Below are positions 1-14,900 of a DNA stretch of 64,000 nt, piece after piece (the first letter of the stretch is position 1; each line of letters starts with the position of its first letter). Origin of the DNA: Balanoglossus misakiensis (lineage: Eukaryota > Hemichordata). The stretch is from NCBI GenBank assembly GCA_040954595.2, contig CM082588.2, positions 5,828,001 through 5,892,000 of the forward strand. The letters run 5' to 3'. The notes beneath the pieces are model-generated. The model had not been told where the DNA came from and did no database searches. It saw only the letters and a program-made list of their open reading frames with translations. Position numbers and translations under genes: made by a program.

Positions 1-2974
1 CGGTCATCCAACACACAGTAGTGCTGGGCCTGGGTCTGACCTCAGGCTATCTCAGTACCTGGAAGAATGCCAGTTTGTCCATTGAGAGTGCTACTTCAGC
101 CAGAAAACATTTCTTCGGTATTGTTCGGCGGTCATCGTAAAACATTAGACAGGTCAAAAGGTCGCAGTTTGCATTACAAGTATTCGTGCATAAAAGGAGA
201 CGCTACCCCAGGTGTTAGTTACACAGTAGGAAGAAACTAAAGCCAGTAAGATAATCTGAATGTGTACAACAGCTGGAAAATAACCACGTATCTTTTGAAT
301 TATCAATGTTATTTTCAATCATGTTTGGCCCAATATGTTGTTGTTGTTTGTTTGTTTGTTTCTGCCATTATCCAACTTGGAAATCATACAATGGTTCTCT
401 GGGTATTGAATTCCATGTTTGGTTCAATCAGGGCGACTGTATTTGCCAAACTCAGAAAAAAGTGATCTGGACTAGACAGTGGTACTAATAATGCATTGAT
501 TAACCTTTCATGACATGACTTCCACAGAGGAGCAGACAAGGACAGACAACTAGGAATCTCTTGGGTCCCTGCTGTGCTTCGAGAGGCCATTCTGAAAGCG
601 TATCGTAATTAAATTTTCCCTCTCCGGATGTGGCACATCACGATATCGAAAATCCAAAATGGCATTCCTTGAAAGCATTTCATTACCTCTAAATGAAATG
701 TCCAGCTTCTTTCAAGATGGGAAAATCTTCTACCCTAAAGATTATTGTCCCAGGCTGACATCTTTCATCTCATCTTTCCCATTTTTCCATCAATTATTCA
801 CCTGTTCATTAAACTGGAAGAGCATTCCCAATGCAGTGTACATTTACAGATATAAATTATTCAATTTCAATTAGTTATTTTTGTGATAACATAAAATCAG
901 TTGCTTGTTTTGGTTCTTTTTGTGCAGTACAGACCGAAAGGGAAACTAATGCGTACAGTCTTTAATGTTTAATTTTGATGGCTGATATTTTAAGTGGGTG
1001 TAACTTAATTAAAATCATTGGTTGCAGTCACTGTAATTTTATCATACAGGATTCATTAGTTTAAATCGATGGCAGGCAGGATCAGTCGTTCTGAATGGTG
1101 AATCCCCGAGGTTGGGGGCAGGTTGGGGTTTGGTAGTTAGGTACTCCTGGATGTTGTTGGCAAGGAGATGATATTTGAGGCCTGTGTAATAAATATTTTT
1201 CTGTCCTTGTCTGTAAAATTTGAAATTTCACTACGGTTTACGGTCCAATGGTCAACCAGGGCTTACGATTGCATATCAAATCTGATGCCAATGTTTGTAT
1301 TTTTCATCAGAACAAGACCCTAGTTGAATGACATCGACACACATAGCCTGGCCAATCAGGAACTGATCAATGAATGCACAAAATTCATTACATAATACAT
1401 CTTCTGATAGATTTAATTTGGTGGTTGTATTACACTGGTTATAAAGTGCTGTGTACAACTCACTGAATTATAATGGGCCTATGAGTTTACGTACCTGGAG
1501 TGACCTTAGTGTAGTCAATAGAATTAATGCAGGTTGAATGTGACATGTTGAAAACATGTTAAAAATAGCCATATACATGTATATTGAGTTTATGTGGTCC
1601 AGATGAACTATTGTGACAAAGCCTCATATTTTGATATAATGATAGAATTTTTCATTAAAGATTTTCATGCATTCTTAGAGAGCAGGTTTGTGGACAATTG
1701 CAGTGTGGGTATGCAAATTTCACAAAGGCATATAACAAAGTTTCAGTATCGATCTTTCGATGAATCATGTTTGCTGGAATGGGAAATCATTTGTTGAAGC
1801 CCCAGTTGCACAAAACAAACCTGTCAGAGCAACCGACCCATAAGAAATTAAATATTTATACTAAAATGTACAAATTTTGGCTTATTGGTTTTCATATCTC
1901 ATCATGGCTATGATTTTAGTATGAGATCTAAATCTGAGTAAAGATGTCTGAACCATGAATCTGTCTGTGTTTGCGTTGCCATGTAAACATGGATGTAGGT
2001 TGTCTCATAGCAACCCCACCCAAAACTTGCCTTTAACTATTTAGTTCAGTCAACCTGGATTATAATAATAATACGGTATGAGCATAATCTTTATTTTCAA
2101 AACATGGTTCAATTGTTTTTCTCATTGAGAAAGAAAGGTCTATACACTTAACAGCCGCTGTAGAAATATTTGCAAACACAGTGCTGATTAGTGCAAAATT
2201 GTTGTAAAATATGTCTGTGGTTGATATAGGTTGCCATTACCCAGTATCAGTGGTGGTTTTCAGCAAGTGTAAATTTTAATGATTTTTTCAGTATTTTGTA
2301 TGTAAATCTGCATATCAAGTAGAGAAGAACAAAATAGTAGGAAATTCTGGGGGAGGGAAAACATTGTCAAACGCCCTGACTTTCGACTTCACGAGGTCAT
2401 TTCATCACGTGGGTCATGGTTGCTTGGCGTATAAAGGCTTTTGATCGTCATTCAAAGGTGACAGTCAGGTAGAACCGCCAGTCCAAAGGCTTGTCAAACA
2501 AAGGCTGTACTGAATCACCAACTCGACAATAATGTCTTTTTAAAATGTCAAGTCGACATTCCATTGTGAAGGGGTGGCCTGAATACTTGGTCAGGCTTGA
2601 CTAGCATTGCAGCATGACCATGCCCATGCCAAGTGACTTAACTAGTCTTAACCCTGCCATCCCCAGTTTCCTCTTTAGAGATTCCACTTTTCCATTGGAA
2701 ACGATGGGTAATTGGACCAAACCATAGTCGGAAAAGGGATAAAAGTAGAACCAATTTGCGTTCTGCAAGGTATCAGAATTTTTGAGTGACAGTGTAGATT
2801 TTTCTTATAAACAGAAAAATAAACGTACTTGGTCTGTGTTATGATGATTCATTGAATCATTCTTTCACTGCTTATGAAGGTTCAGTTCAAATTCTTGAAG
2901 CATCCACACCCTTATTGTTACCATCTTGATTTGCCAAGTTTCTGACCAATTTCATTGTTTCTCCCTGTTGCTAG
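1..2974. other. 5' flank or first intron of the TRPA gene
   Basis: No exon could be supported in this stretch. The first recognisable TRPA exon begins at 2975, inside the first ankyrin-like helix and in phase 0, so at least one upstream coding exon is expected, most likely left of the window. A possible core promoter is seen around 2406-2437: an E-box CACGTG at 2406-2411 and a TATAAAGG at 2430-2437. The ATG that follows at about 2532 runs into a stop after three codons. An internal promoter here is therefore only a possibility. Confidence 0.35.
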
Positions 2975-5900
2975 GCGGCGAGAGATGGCGACGTAGACTT
3001 GATGAAGAGACTCATCAACTCCTTCACACACAAGAAGAAACGACTGAACGTTCATGATGAAGACCAGATGACTCCACTCCACTATGCATCCAGATACAAC
3101 CACTTTCACATTGTCAAAGTCCTGGTGGAAAATGGAGCAAGTATGTGACTATTTAGCCGTTTATTCCCAATTCTTTATGAGATGTATATAGCTGATGTTG
3201 GGAAACTTCCAATACCAACTTCCTTGATGTTTGTGTTGATCTTTTTGTCATCTAATTTCACATAGTATATGTACCAGTATTTAATTTAATTTGGACAAAT
3301 TGGAGAAAAAAATAATTATAAACACTAACAGGCAGTCTGGACATACATATATCAATCTGCATTGTGCATCATACACTGTAAAAGCTTTCAAGACCAGAAA
3401 AAAACCAATAGCTATGTTAAGTATCCTAATTTGGTTTCATCTTTTCAACAGATATCTTTGCAACCGGAGAAGATGAGGCCACAGCTCTCCATCTGTGTGC
3501 CCGCTTCAAAAGAGCCAGGCTCACAGCCGTCAAATCAGAAGTCGAGCTGGCCAAGGTAAGATATCTTAAACCCATCCCCCAAATATTTCAAATGATTTTT
3601 TCAAGCTTACGAAACAGACATCAACACAAATCTCAGTTAGAACATTTATTGCTCAGAAACCAATTTGAAAACAAATTGAGGTCAGTATCAGATACAGTAG
3701 ACGCTGATCAGACTTTTTTGGATCTAGTGTTGATTGTATTTACAAATGTGTTTTGTAATGTTTTGTCATACATGTGTCTATATCGTTTTGTGTTGTTCAG
3801 TGATAGTATGTAAACAATGATGTTGTACTAGTATGTCATATGTACATGCTAAAAAAATCCCTAGATGTTTTTGTTTTACCCCTTTGTTTAATAGTCAATC
3901 ATTTCATGAGTAAAGTCATTTATGTCTCCTGTCAATTACCAATTCCTTTTCACATCTTCCACTTAAGAGAAGTTCCAGTTGCATAAAGCAAAAACATTCG
4001 TCCATTCAACTTCGGGACGAATCTTAGATTTTCTTCACGCATGCAGTTGAAAAAAATCTTTGAAATTCCAACAGGGTGTTTCTGACAGGCTGTGTTTGTT
4101 CACAAGTTGACGTGTTGTTTGCCTGCCAACAGAGCTGCTTCAGTTTCCATAACACGCTAAGTGCAAAGCGTTGCATGAAGCTCGTGGATTTGACCATTTA
4201 GACCATAGGTAGCACAGGGTAGTAGGGGAGGGGATTGCTGGCGGGATAAGTGAGCCACACTAAAGATCTAAAAAGGATATACATGTAATACCGGTAGTCA
4301 TTTTCTTACGGGTTGTAGGATTGTTAGTTCGTTTCATTTCATCATGCTTAACTTATCAACTTCATGCTTGGTTTTGGGGAGAGGTCAGCGCTTATCATGA
4401 TTTCATTGCCATGACGACATGCATGTTTTTTTTCTCCATTTTCTTTAAATTTTACAGCGACAGAAATCTCAGGGCACAGAAGCGGTGGGTACTTCATTGA
4501 GAAGTAGTCAAATGTACTTCTAGTGCACATGTAGTGTTAGTTCACACCATTTCTCTTTCTGTGGGGGCCGTGATTGGTGTCACCCATGATGCAATGCAAA
4601 GGGTCAAAGGTCAAACAATACACCTCCACCACCACAAGTTGTGATTTATTAGAGGAAAGAAACCACACTACCTCTATTCCGTCACGTTGTTTGCAGTGAG
4701 ACAATGCTATGTTGCAAGACTCCACCATTAATCATGTGAGATTTATTATCTCAAGGTAACATATTGTCACTCAGGCTTTATAATACCTGTACTGTTACAA
4801 CACAACAGTAGAAAGAATTGTTCTCGTTCCCAATATCGCTGGTCAGCATGTCATTATGGTAAAAGTGGTTCAGCCACTGTTCCTAGATAAATAAAGAGAG
4901 AAAGTCACTTAGTGTATGTCAAGTGGTATTACGATAGACTAGTATTTGAGTAAAAATTACAAAATTGATAGTTTTCAAAATCTCCATATGTAGCCCTCAT
5001 ATCTGAAGTTGATTTTGTCAGTTATATATTGACCTTTGACCCCATTGAATCATGGTAAAAAAGGACGAAATGGTGCACAGAAATTGAATGATCTACCAGC
5101 ACAAATGCACACATTGTCCTCAGCAATCCTAAACTTATAGCAACATACTGCTCTGCAAAACAGTTGGAGCCGAACCAACTGGAAGCCGAATTATCAGAAA
5201 AAGCAGTCATGTGTCAAAACAGCTCGCATCACTCAGAAATGCTAAATTGAGCATCTGTGTTCATTTTATGACCTTGGAACATTTGATTTCTGCCATCTGT
5301 CCGTTCAGCCTCGTCAGTGTATTGTCATTTTGTGCCGTCTTTTTCGCTGCATTCATCTCATATCATATGCCAATTTAATCAGCGGATTCAGTACAATTAT
5401 AGGTGGCTATATTTTCCAATGTAATTGGCTTTAATTTTCTGACAAAAAGTAATGATGTCAAAACAGCACTAATTTTAGATTAAATGTACAATTACCGCAT
5501 TTCTCCTGGCAAGAGCCCTTGTTCAGCCTGTGTGCTACAGCAAATCTGCCATATGGCAATTTTCATATTTACCGAGATGGGTCAAGCAATAGCAAATTTT
5601 ACATGTTCAGTGTCATTGGCTGTGTAACCAGGAGACATGCAGTATTTTTGTGCATATCTAGAATGTTCATGCATATTTAGCATTGCTTGCTGAATTGTGC
5701 ATTGCAGTAGTTGCACCAATAAGTGTGATTGTTGTATAATACACTAACATAGTCATTAATGTATGAGTGTGATTATTGTTTTGATTTATTCAATTGGACT
5801 TCATGCAGAGTGAATTGATTGGTTTTCAGCTTTGCTCTTTCTTTTTCTCATTTATAAATATACTAACAGGTGTTTCCCCTCAATTCCATATCTTCCCCAC

Positions 5901-8900
5901 TGTATTCTCATCATTCATCTGTATTTTTCCCCTGGTATTAAAACCCACTGTAAATACACATTACAAGATTTTCCACCATTGTCTCCAGACTTCATCCATG
6001 CAGACATCTGTAACGCTTCCAGACTTCTCATCAGGATATTGGAAACAGCCATTGCTAATTAGCATAATTTATTCATAATTTGCATTCCAAAAAGTAATGA
6101 TGCAAGTCCCATCAAAATCGCCAGGACTGCTGAGATATTTTTTGTAAACATCTGAAGTCAGGGACAGATTTCCTACCCAGCTAACCGAGTATAAGTCTTT
6201 TTTTTTTTACTTCGATAGTATTCTTGACACAAAAATGTTGTTAAAGCTGGCAAGTGTAATTTCTGTTTGAAAAAGAAATGTTTCATACATTCCTTCCCTT
6301 CCGGCTGTTATCTTTTATTATTTGCATGATTTTTAGGATAATACCAATGCATCCTCCTCCGGAAACCCCCCCGCTAGATTACCCCCTTTGAAAAACGCTC
6401 CAAAGACATCAGAATCCCGCGGAGTAAGTTTCATCGTTATTTTGACTGAAAATGGTATTTTTTACTTTTTTTCTTAACCACACATTAAGTTTGGATACTT
6501 ACCTGAAGCATGACCTTATACCTTTTTGGTTCTTGATGTGCATGTGTGGTTGTGTATTTTTTTAATGTGTTTCTTCTGAATGGGTCTGAGGCTCCCGTGT
6601 GTTTTCTAGAAAAGCAAGTGGATCCTACATGGAACCTTGAAAAAGTGAATCATGCTAGACTTGTTTTTTTTTCATAAAACATAATGAATCCAAACCACAA
6701 AATCCAACAATCCTTGCTGAAAAAAATACGCATTCAGGTTAAGTTTTGTGAGTTCTAATTCCTCAGACCCTGCTGTATAATAACACTTCTGGATGTACCT
6801 GACTATTCTCGCCTTTAAAAATAGTTTTTTTTTCTCTCTGTCAGCTTGACCAGAAACGATTGGTGCATGTATTTTTGGAGAACTGTGTTTGATACACCTT
6901 ACGGTTTTGACTTTCAACTCTTGGACTTCAAAGATCACAAGTAGCACAATAACTGTCTTCTTCAACTCAAAGAGTCTTAATAATACCACCACAATATTAC
7001 ACAATTCCAAATTCATATCGATAAAATATTACTGTGTCATTTTTAAATCACCCTACAATCACATCATTCACTGCCTTCACCTTGTGTGTCACAGTTTGTG
7101 TACTGTTTGCAACCTGTATACATGTATGACCTTTCCTTCTGTATCTACGTGTCTGTCTGTCTGTCTGTCTGTCTGTCTGCCTGTCTGTGTCGATTAGTCT
7201 GTCTGTCATAATGTCCGGCAACCTGTCTCTGTCTGTCTGTGTGTCTCCCACCGATGTTTGGGTGATGTTTACATGTATGTGATTGTGTATTGTTATAATG
7301 TGCCAACAATGTAGATATATTTGCAATGAGCTACCTAATATTTCTGATACCATACTGATCTTTTCATTGCCTGATTTTTATTTATTTTTGAGGGGGGATT
7401 TTCAGTCTCAATTCAGGTAATGTTGGGCTAAAACTTCATCTTTCTGTAAATAATCATCATGACAATTCTTTGTACAGGCAAATGGACCAGAATTTGACGG
7501 ACCGGGTCAGCCGACCTCAGAGAGTATCATCCACTATCTGGTGTCAAAAGGAGCCTATGTCAACGCCCAGGACATGTACGGCTCAACGCCGCTGCACTTT
7601 GCGGCCATGAGAGGAAACGACATCGCCGCCAAGGAACTGCTAGAATGCAAAGGCATCAATATTGAGGTCAGGAGATGGTTCATTAACATGTGTGTGTGTG
7701 TGTGCGTGTGTGATTGTGTGTGCCTGTGGTTGACATGTGGATGGGTGTGGACATGCCCACATGCAGAGTGTGAGTGGACCTGTAATTAAAGATACATAAG
7801 CTGTAAATATTGAAAATTGTGTCGGCAGTTTTGTACCGAGTATCATTATCAACGACAGTTTAAAAACAGTTTAAATACCAACTATTTAGCATGTCAATAT
7901 GCCCTGTGTGCATATCTGTAGTAGACAAAGTCTTAGCTGCCTTAATGTTGACATCCCATAATGGTACAAATGTAGGTTTTATGACAGTCTAGATTCAGCA
8001 TTGAATTTGCCATCTTCACCACACAGGCCGCTGACAAGCAACAGATGACGGCCCTGCATCTGGCTTGCAGTCACGGCAACGTAGAGGTGTGCCGACTGCT
8101 GATTGAAGCCGGCGCCAACTTGCGCTGCACCGACGAAGAAAACGGCACCCCACTTCACTTTGCCGCCATGGAAGGCCAACTCAAGATCTGCAAACAGCTT
8201 TTTGATGCCGCATACCAGAAAGATGGCTGGGTCACGATTTCGCAGGTAATATTCCCATGGTGAATTTTACCATGATGCATCATTCAAAATGGCCTGTTGG
8301 CAGGTCTTTATAAGGGGGGAGTGGTTTTCCATTTTTTACCTGTTTTCAAATGGCTCTGGGAATCTTTAAAGTTCTAGCATTCTAACATAACATTGTCGTT
8401 GTTTCTAGATGGTGACAGATACAGACATTGAGGACAACACAGCACTCCATCTCGCTGTCGACAACGGACATCTGGAAATTGTCAAACTCTGTCTGGAGAA
8501 GAGTAAGTCTGCTACCTGTAGTTTCTCATTGAATGCAGTGTTAGTGAAAGATTCACTCCAGAAAAAAAGTACATTCACCAAGTGGTTGTTAGAATACTTT
8601 CAAATATGTGTTGATATAATCTGTGTAAATTCAAGATGATTGTGTCCAAAGTGACACACAAAAGTACAAAAAAATATATGTCATGAAGAAACAGCAGAAG
8701 TTGTTCCAGAACAACACATGTCAATGTCAAACCCTGTGCTTGACAGCTTTTTATCATTGCCGTTTGCAGAAGCCGACATCAACACCAGCAAGAAGAACTT
8801 CAGCACGCCGCTGCACTCAGCTGCAGCTCTGGGCGACATTGATATCGTAACCCTACTGCTGGAGCACAATGCACGCATCGACGCGCTGGACGAAAACCAG

Positions 8901-11900
8901 GCCACACCACTGCACAGAGCGTGTGCTTTCAACAGATGGCAGGTTGCGGAGTACCTACTGGACATGTGAGGAGAATTAATTAAAGGGATATTAGTTGCAA
9001 TTTTTGGCTTTATTTCTGGTATTTTTGTTCTGTGTTTCAAAAGCAATTTCTTGCTCTACTCAACACAGCATGTTAATATCCCCAGTACTCTGATTATCAA
9101 CATACCCTGTATGTGTGTAATGGCCGTTGTTATTGTTTCACGTGAATCCTGACATTATTCCATCTTATATTGCTATTACCCAACAGGAAAGCCAGGATAG
9201 AACGCCGTGACCAGGACAACTTCACTCCGTTATTGATAGCAGCGTGTTACGGGCACAGCGAAACCATCAAATGTCTGCTGGATCATGACGCAGACATCAG
9301 CAAAGCCGACAAGAACGACAAGACGGCCATCTACTGGACAGCGGAAGAAGACAGATTGGCCGCCCTCAAGGTACAGCTGATAAAATAGACATCTCATGTT
9401 CCATCCAAGGAAACTCGCCACCTGTTGAATTATAAATGAGAAGTTAAATATTTTATTAGTTTAGCATGGAGGTGTCTTTGTACAAAAAATTTTGAGATAA
9501 ATAGAATTATGTTCTTTCGAAATTTACAAATTGTTTGAAATCCTACATGGCCACCAAGCTTCCATGTTGACTCTAATATTATTTATGATTGATTTTCTGG
9601 AAAGCAAATCAACCATGGGTTACAGACTTTGTAATAGCCTGTAATTTCTATTATAGGTGTTACTGGAGCACCCAATGGCCAAGAACATGCTGGAAGAGGC
9701 CGACAAATATGACAACACACCTCTTCATATCGCTGCACAGAAGGGATACTTTGGTGTTGTCAAGGTAATTAATTATTCATCAAAATACGTTGATTGATTA
9801 AATCTGTGCTCTTTCAAAATTTGCTGCTGATTGGGGCATGTGTAGTTTTGCAAGACCGATCTGATGTCCATCATAAGGGATAAAGCATTTGATATCCTGC
9901 GATGGGGATTATAAATTTTAATAATCATATTCCACGTTATGTGTGGATGCAATATATCAAAATGGAAGCAACAGTGTCACTGACACTATTTTCCTTCCTT
10001 CTGATCACCAGACTTTGCTGGAAGCAGGAGCCAGCATTGATCCCAGAAATGAAGAAGAGCAGACCCCGCTTCACTTGGCAGCCAAACACGGCAGAACAAG
10101 GTGAGGCAGGGTAGACAACAGATTGTGTGTGGGAGTGCTTACATGTGTGTTCATGCATGTATGTGAGTGTCTGTGTCAGTATGTGTGTGTCAGTGCATAA
10201 TGATATATGGAGGGGATAAATAATGGCAATGTCAGCAAACACTAGTAAAACGTGTGACAGTTACCAAGGTAGTCAAGCGTGGCTAATGCCCCTTTCAACT
10301 TGCCTTGTCAACACCTCTGAAAAATTATTGAAGCGTTAGAAGAATATCATTGAAGGGACCAGAGTTTATAGTCCTATCATATCATATGTCTTCTCTGCAG
10401 AACTGTCAAGGAATTGGTTCGTCGCAACAAGATGATCATCAACGATGAGGATGAGTTGTCTAACTCTCCTTTACATCTGGCTGCGTTGGAGGGTCATGTC
10501 CAAACTCTGACTGCCCTCCTGGAAATTGGTGCTGACATCCAGGCCAGGTGGGTCAATGGGTTATGTTAAAGTAAACTTTAATTTTATTCTGCCAAATATA
10601 TTGTTAAAAGCAAAGAGAACTCAGTCACCCTTAGCAGTGTTCATTTTGTCACTATCGTGGCTGATGATGTAAGTCTGATGTTGTCTATAAAAATCTCAGA
10701 AAAATTTAAATATTTTTTATTTATTTGATCGATTGATCTACTGATCAAACTGATTGGTTTGTTTAGTTATTCATAGTGTCATACTATTTCAACCTGTCAT
10801 GTAGAGCTGACAGCCATTTTGTTTCATCGTATTCATTCAACAGAAACTGCAACTTGTGGACACCCCTTGATTGTGCGGCAGCCAAGGGATGGGTGAAGAC
10901 TGCACAGGCTTTGTTAGAGGCTGACTCTCCTGTAGATCCAACAGACAAAGCCAAGGTAAGCTATCTAGATTTTTCATTGATTTCTGATGAGGAATACTTT
11001 GTCATATTATAATAGAATGCATGGTGGTAAAAGGTGAAGAGCGAGGGGGGGGGGGGGGGGGGGCGAGAGCAGCGTCTGAAAAAATTAGGAGCACCTGTGT
11101 GTTAGTGTATGTGTATCTGAGAGAAACTACATAGCATTTCCTTTCCTCAATTTTGGAATTGAAAATGCCTGAATTTTGTGGTGTGTTCAGTTATGCTGGA
11201 GATTAACCAATGTAAGCCACAGTATTTGCTGCGACCATTTCAAAAGCTAAACTTAAAGGGAGAAACAGGTGTTCGTTATTTTTGCAAAGGAAAACCTGTT
11301 AAGAAACACATGCAGGACTGCTTCAATATTATGTGTATACCTTACCTTGACATGTGAGGGCACTATCCAGCCAACCTCAATTCCTGACGATCTCCAATTT
11401 TCTGCACACAGACAACACCGCTTCATCTGGCAAGCAAGAACGGCCATGTTGACGTGGTGCAACTCTTGCTGAAGTGGAACGCTGATTTGTCGTTCTGTGA
11501 CGACACAGGCAGTAATTGCCTTGATTTGGCTATCGACCAGAACAAGAAGTAAGTTGACGTCATCCTGGAATCAGGTTTCCTGGTTTTCTGAGAAAATACA
11601 AAATCAGCACAAAATTGTATCACTTTTGCAATTTATATGAAATTTGTCATCATTTCTATCCAAAATTATGAAAAATAAAACTTGACTGTACAAAAGAAGT
11701 GTAGGCATTGTCAAGGCTAATATTAACACATGTATATTTCTGAGCCTGGAACTCAGACCAAGGATATTGTTGATTTCTTTTTATCATATCCTGTTTTACT
11801 TTTCTTCATGTCAGGAACCTTGCTTGCACATGAATTTGTTTAACTGCCAACTTTATTGTACGACTGATGTAACTGTGTATTTAGAATCAAATCTAATACA

Positions 11901-14900
11901 GAAATCACATTGACCTTTCTGCAGGGATGTTGCCATGGCAATTATTAACCATAGCAATTGGAGGAAGGCCATGGAGAATGCCACAACAGATCCGTCAACC
12001 GGAATTTATGACACTCCCATGAGGAAACTCATCCGGAAGATGCCAGGTATGGGGCATGATGGGATAGCTTCCCACAAAGTGCAGATATGATATACTCTAG
12101 TTTTGCCACTAAAATGTTTTATGTTACTGAAACTCAATTATATTTCGCATGTATTCAAGAACCATACTATGAAATTATGATTTAGAGTTTAGGTGACAAT
12201 TCTGATGACTTGATCCCCCCTCTCTAATACAGTAATAGTCATGTTACTGACTTTGATTTCATGCGACTTGTCATTTGCAGATGTTGCTGAGAAAGTGCTG
12301 CAGAGATGTACAAAGGCAAACGACAAGCCAATAGAGCATCCGGATTATCAGATATCATTCGAGTATGATTTCATGGACGATATGTTCAGCAACTGGAAAC
12401 ATGATGACTCTAGTATGTATTTTGTTTTGCAGTAATTTCCTTTTTTCCCATACTTGTGATAAGTGATGAACCTTGCCAGTAAATTCTCTCATCACGGGGA
12501 CAGTAGTCCCTAACTAAATATGTGGTATTCTATCATTCTTTTCAGCATCGGATGCAATGTCATCAAAGTCTGACAGTGTGTTTGAAGAGGACGGTAGCCT
12601 GAAGGCGGCTGCTCAGCCCTACTCCAAAGATTCCATAATCCTGAAGAAGAACCACCCCCTGATGATAATGGTAAAGTCCAGTACTAAATTAAAAACATGC
12701 TGCATAAAAATGTGTTAATGCAATTGTACCGTAGACAGTAGATTGTACACAAAATCTATGATTGTACTGAAAATCCAGATTCCCTAAAACACATGCCGCT
12801 AAACCAAAGTGTTTCATAGCATACGTTTGTTTTCTGAAGGATTGTGAGTCGTCCCATAACAGTCTGTTTTCAGAGGCTGAAATCACCATCTTCTAGTTAT
12901 CTGCACATGCGTAGATGGTGCTTCTCAACTTATCCAGGCAACAGTTTTCGGAACTGTTGCCTTTCAGGCAATAGTGCCAAATTAATGCACCCCATGTGAC
13001 CGCACATTGGCGAATCACAGGACAGAATACGGATGAGGTGTGTTATAATATACACATGATGTCAGTCATCATGTGTTTTATAACACACCAAACACGACAC
13101 ACACCACATCCAGGCAACAGTACCGGGCAGAAACCGATCGAAATGATGCCCTAGGGAACAGTTCGAAATGACTAAGGTCACGTGACGGCGTATTGACGAA
13201 TCACGATCGAGGGTTCGCTGCATGGAGTGTTACAATAACTGTTGTTGCCTTCCACCAACAGGTCAGATCCAAGAGAGAAGAACTCCTGGGCCACCCGCTG
13301 TCCATCTCCTTGCTGCGGCACAAATGGAACAAGTACGGCCGCTGGGTCTACTACATCTCCCTGTTCATCTACTGCGTGTTCCTGGCCGCTCTGACCGGCT
13401 ACATCCTGATCATGCCGCCGCCCTACTATTACTACGAGTACCCGAACGGCACCAAAGAGTGGTACCTGGATGGTGCGCAGAAGTTTGGCATCGCCGACCC
13501 GAACAACCTGACGCTGAATCCGGCGGTCTGGGTCTTCAAGTGGATCGTAATAGGCCTGGCATGTTTCAATTTGTTGAAGGAGGTAAGCTCAAAGATCACA
13601 GCGGAATTTTAATAGGAATTGAATCCTTGGAAGGTGGGGGAGGGGGCTAATGTGAGATATTTGAATTTACTTGGGGTAGACACCAAGTTAATTTTATTCA
13701 CGATAACAACAAATTGTTAATTTTTCACCTGAATTCTACCAGCCAAACAGCCATTCAAACAATCATATGTCAAACACACATCACAGTCAATCAGTTGTCA
13801 AAACCATCAAAACACCCAAACAACAAACCCTCCACCCTTGATCTCCACAGCTGTTCCAGATGTTGACACAGAGGCTGAACTACTTCGACTTGGAAAACTT
13901 GATGGAGTGGACCATCTACGTCTTGGCGTTGCTGGTGGTCATTGACTTCTCATCGGAGCAAAGCGAAGACAGCTGGAGAGAGGTAAAGATAAAACAACTT
14001 CTATCAAAAGTTTTTAAATTCAGTCTGAGTTTTTTTCTAACCATTTTGCACAAACCAGCTTTGCAGCCACCATCATTGTCATCAGTTTCAATAATGTTTT
14101 CATGACATTAACAGTTTTCAACTCATACTTAACGTCTTACAGTATTTAGCCTTTACACTGAAACAAAAAATGCAAAATTTTACTCACATGGTTTTGGTTG
14201 TTTTTCATTACAGCCCTGGCAATGGACATGTGCTGCAATTTGCATATTTTTAGCTTGGATGAACTTGATAGTGTTTATTCGTAAACTTCCACGACTTGGA
14301 ATCTACGTGGTCATGTTTATCGGTGAGTTGATTTCCTTTCTCAACACTGATCAAGACAGGAAGATAATAATTTTGCAGTGATTTTAATTGGCTTTAATAC
14401 AGTATGTATGGCAGTCTGTCAGTATGCGATGTGATTCAGTGCATGTATGTGTGTGTGTGTGTATAGTTACATATTTTGTAATGACAGGTGTTTTCTTTTA
14501 TCCCAGATGTACTCAACACCTTCTTGAAGTTCTTCATCGTCTTCTTCCTGTTCATCATTGCCTTTGGATTGGCATTCTATGTATTACTGATGAATCAGGT
14601 AAGGGCTTGCCCGACAATACAGTCTGTCTTGAATTTTGATAATTTTACATGCAGCTAATGCAACAAATTCAACATGACATTGAGAGATTGAAATCTGATG
14701 GTGTGAAATTTCTAGTAATTTTCAAGTATTCTCAGGACTTAAATTCGAACTCAGAATGTATTGTGCCATTTTAAGCAGCAATGAAGCCAGAGCACAAAAT
14801 CCCTGCCCCAGAATCATGCTTGTTAATAAGAGGGCATAGCACTGTCTTTTTAGTTCAGCGATGAAATATCTTAAACACTTCAATGTCTGTTTGACACAGG

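Larger units (their letters stand above)
2975..12046 (+). other. TRPA1: TRPA ankyrin-repeat exons
   Basis: Exons: 2975-3140, 3452-3555, 4458-4484, 6337-6423, 7478-7666, 8027-8245, 8409-8502, 8770-8965, 9187-9370, 9657-9764, 10012-10100, 10401-10547, 10844-10955, 11412-11548, 11925-12046. They encode about 16 ankyrin repeats, recognised by TPLHxAA-type helices followed by LLexGA turns (for example TPLHYAS in the first exon, TPLHFAAMRG, TALHLACSHG, TPLHLAAKHG, TPLHLASKNG). The last repeat is degenerate (NCLDLAIDQNKKD). Introns cut the repeats at varying phases, not one exon per repeat. The final exon leads into the pre-S1 linker, which carries the sequence MRKLIRKMPD, a segment typical of TRPA linkers. 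Confidence 0.92.

Noticed and set aside
13222-13650. A 142-codon frame overlapping the TRPA S1-S2 exon
   Set aside because: Out-of-frame shadow; the other frame gives the conserved S1 and S2 segments.
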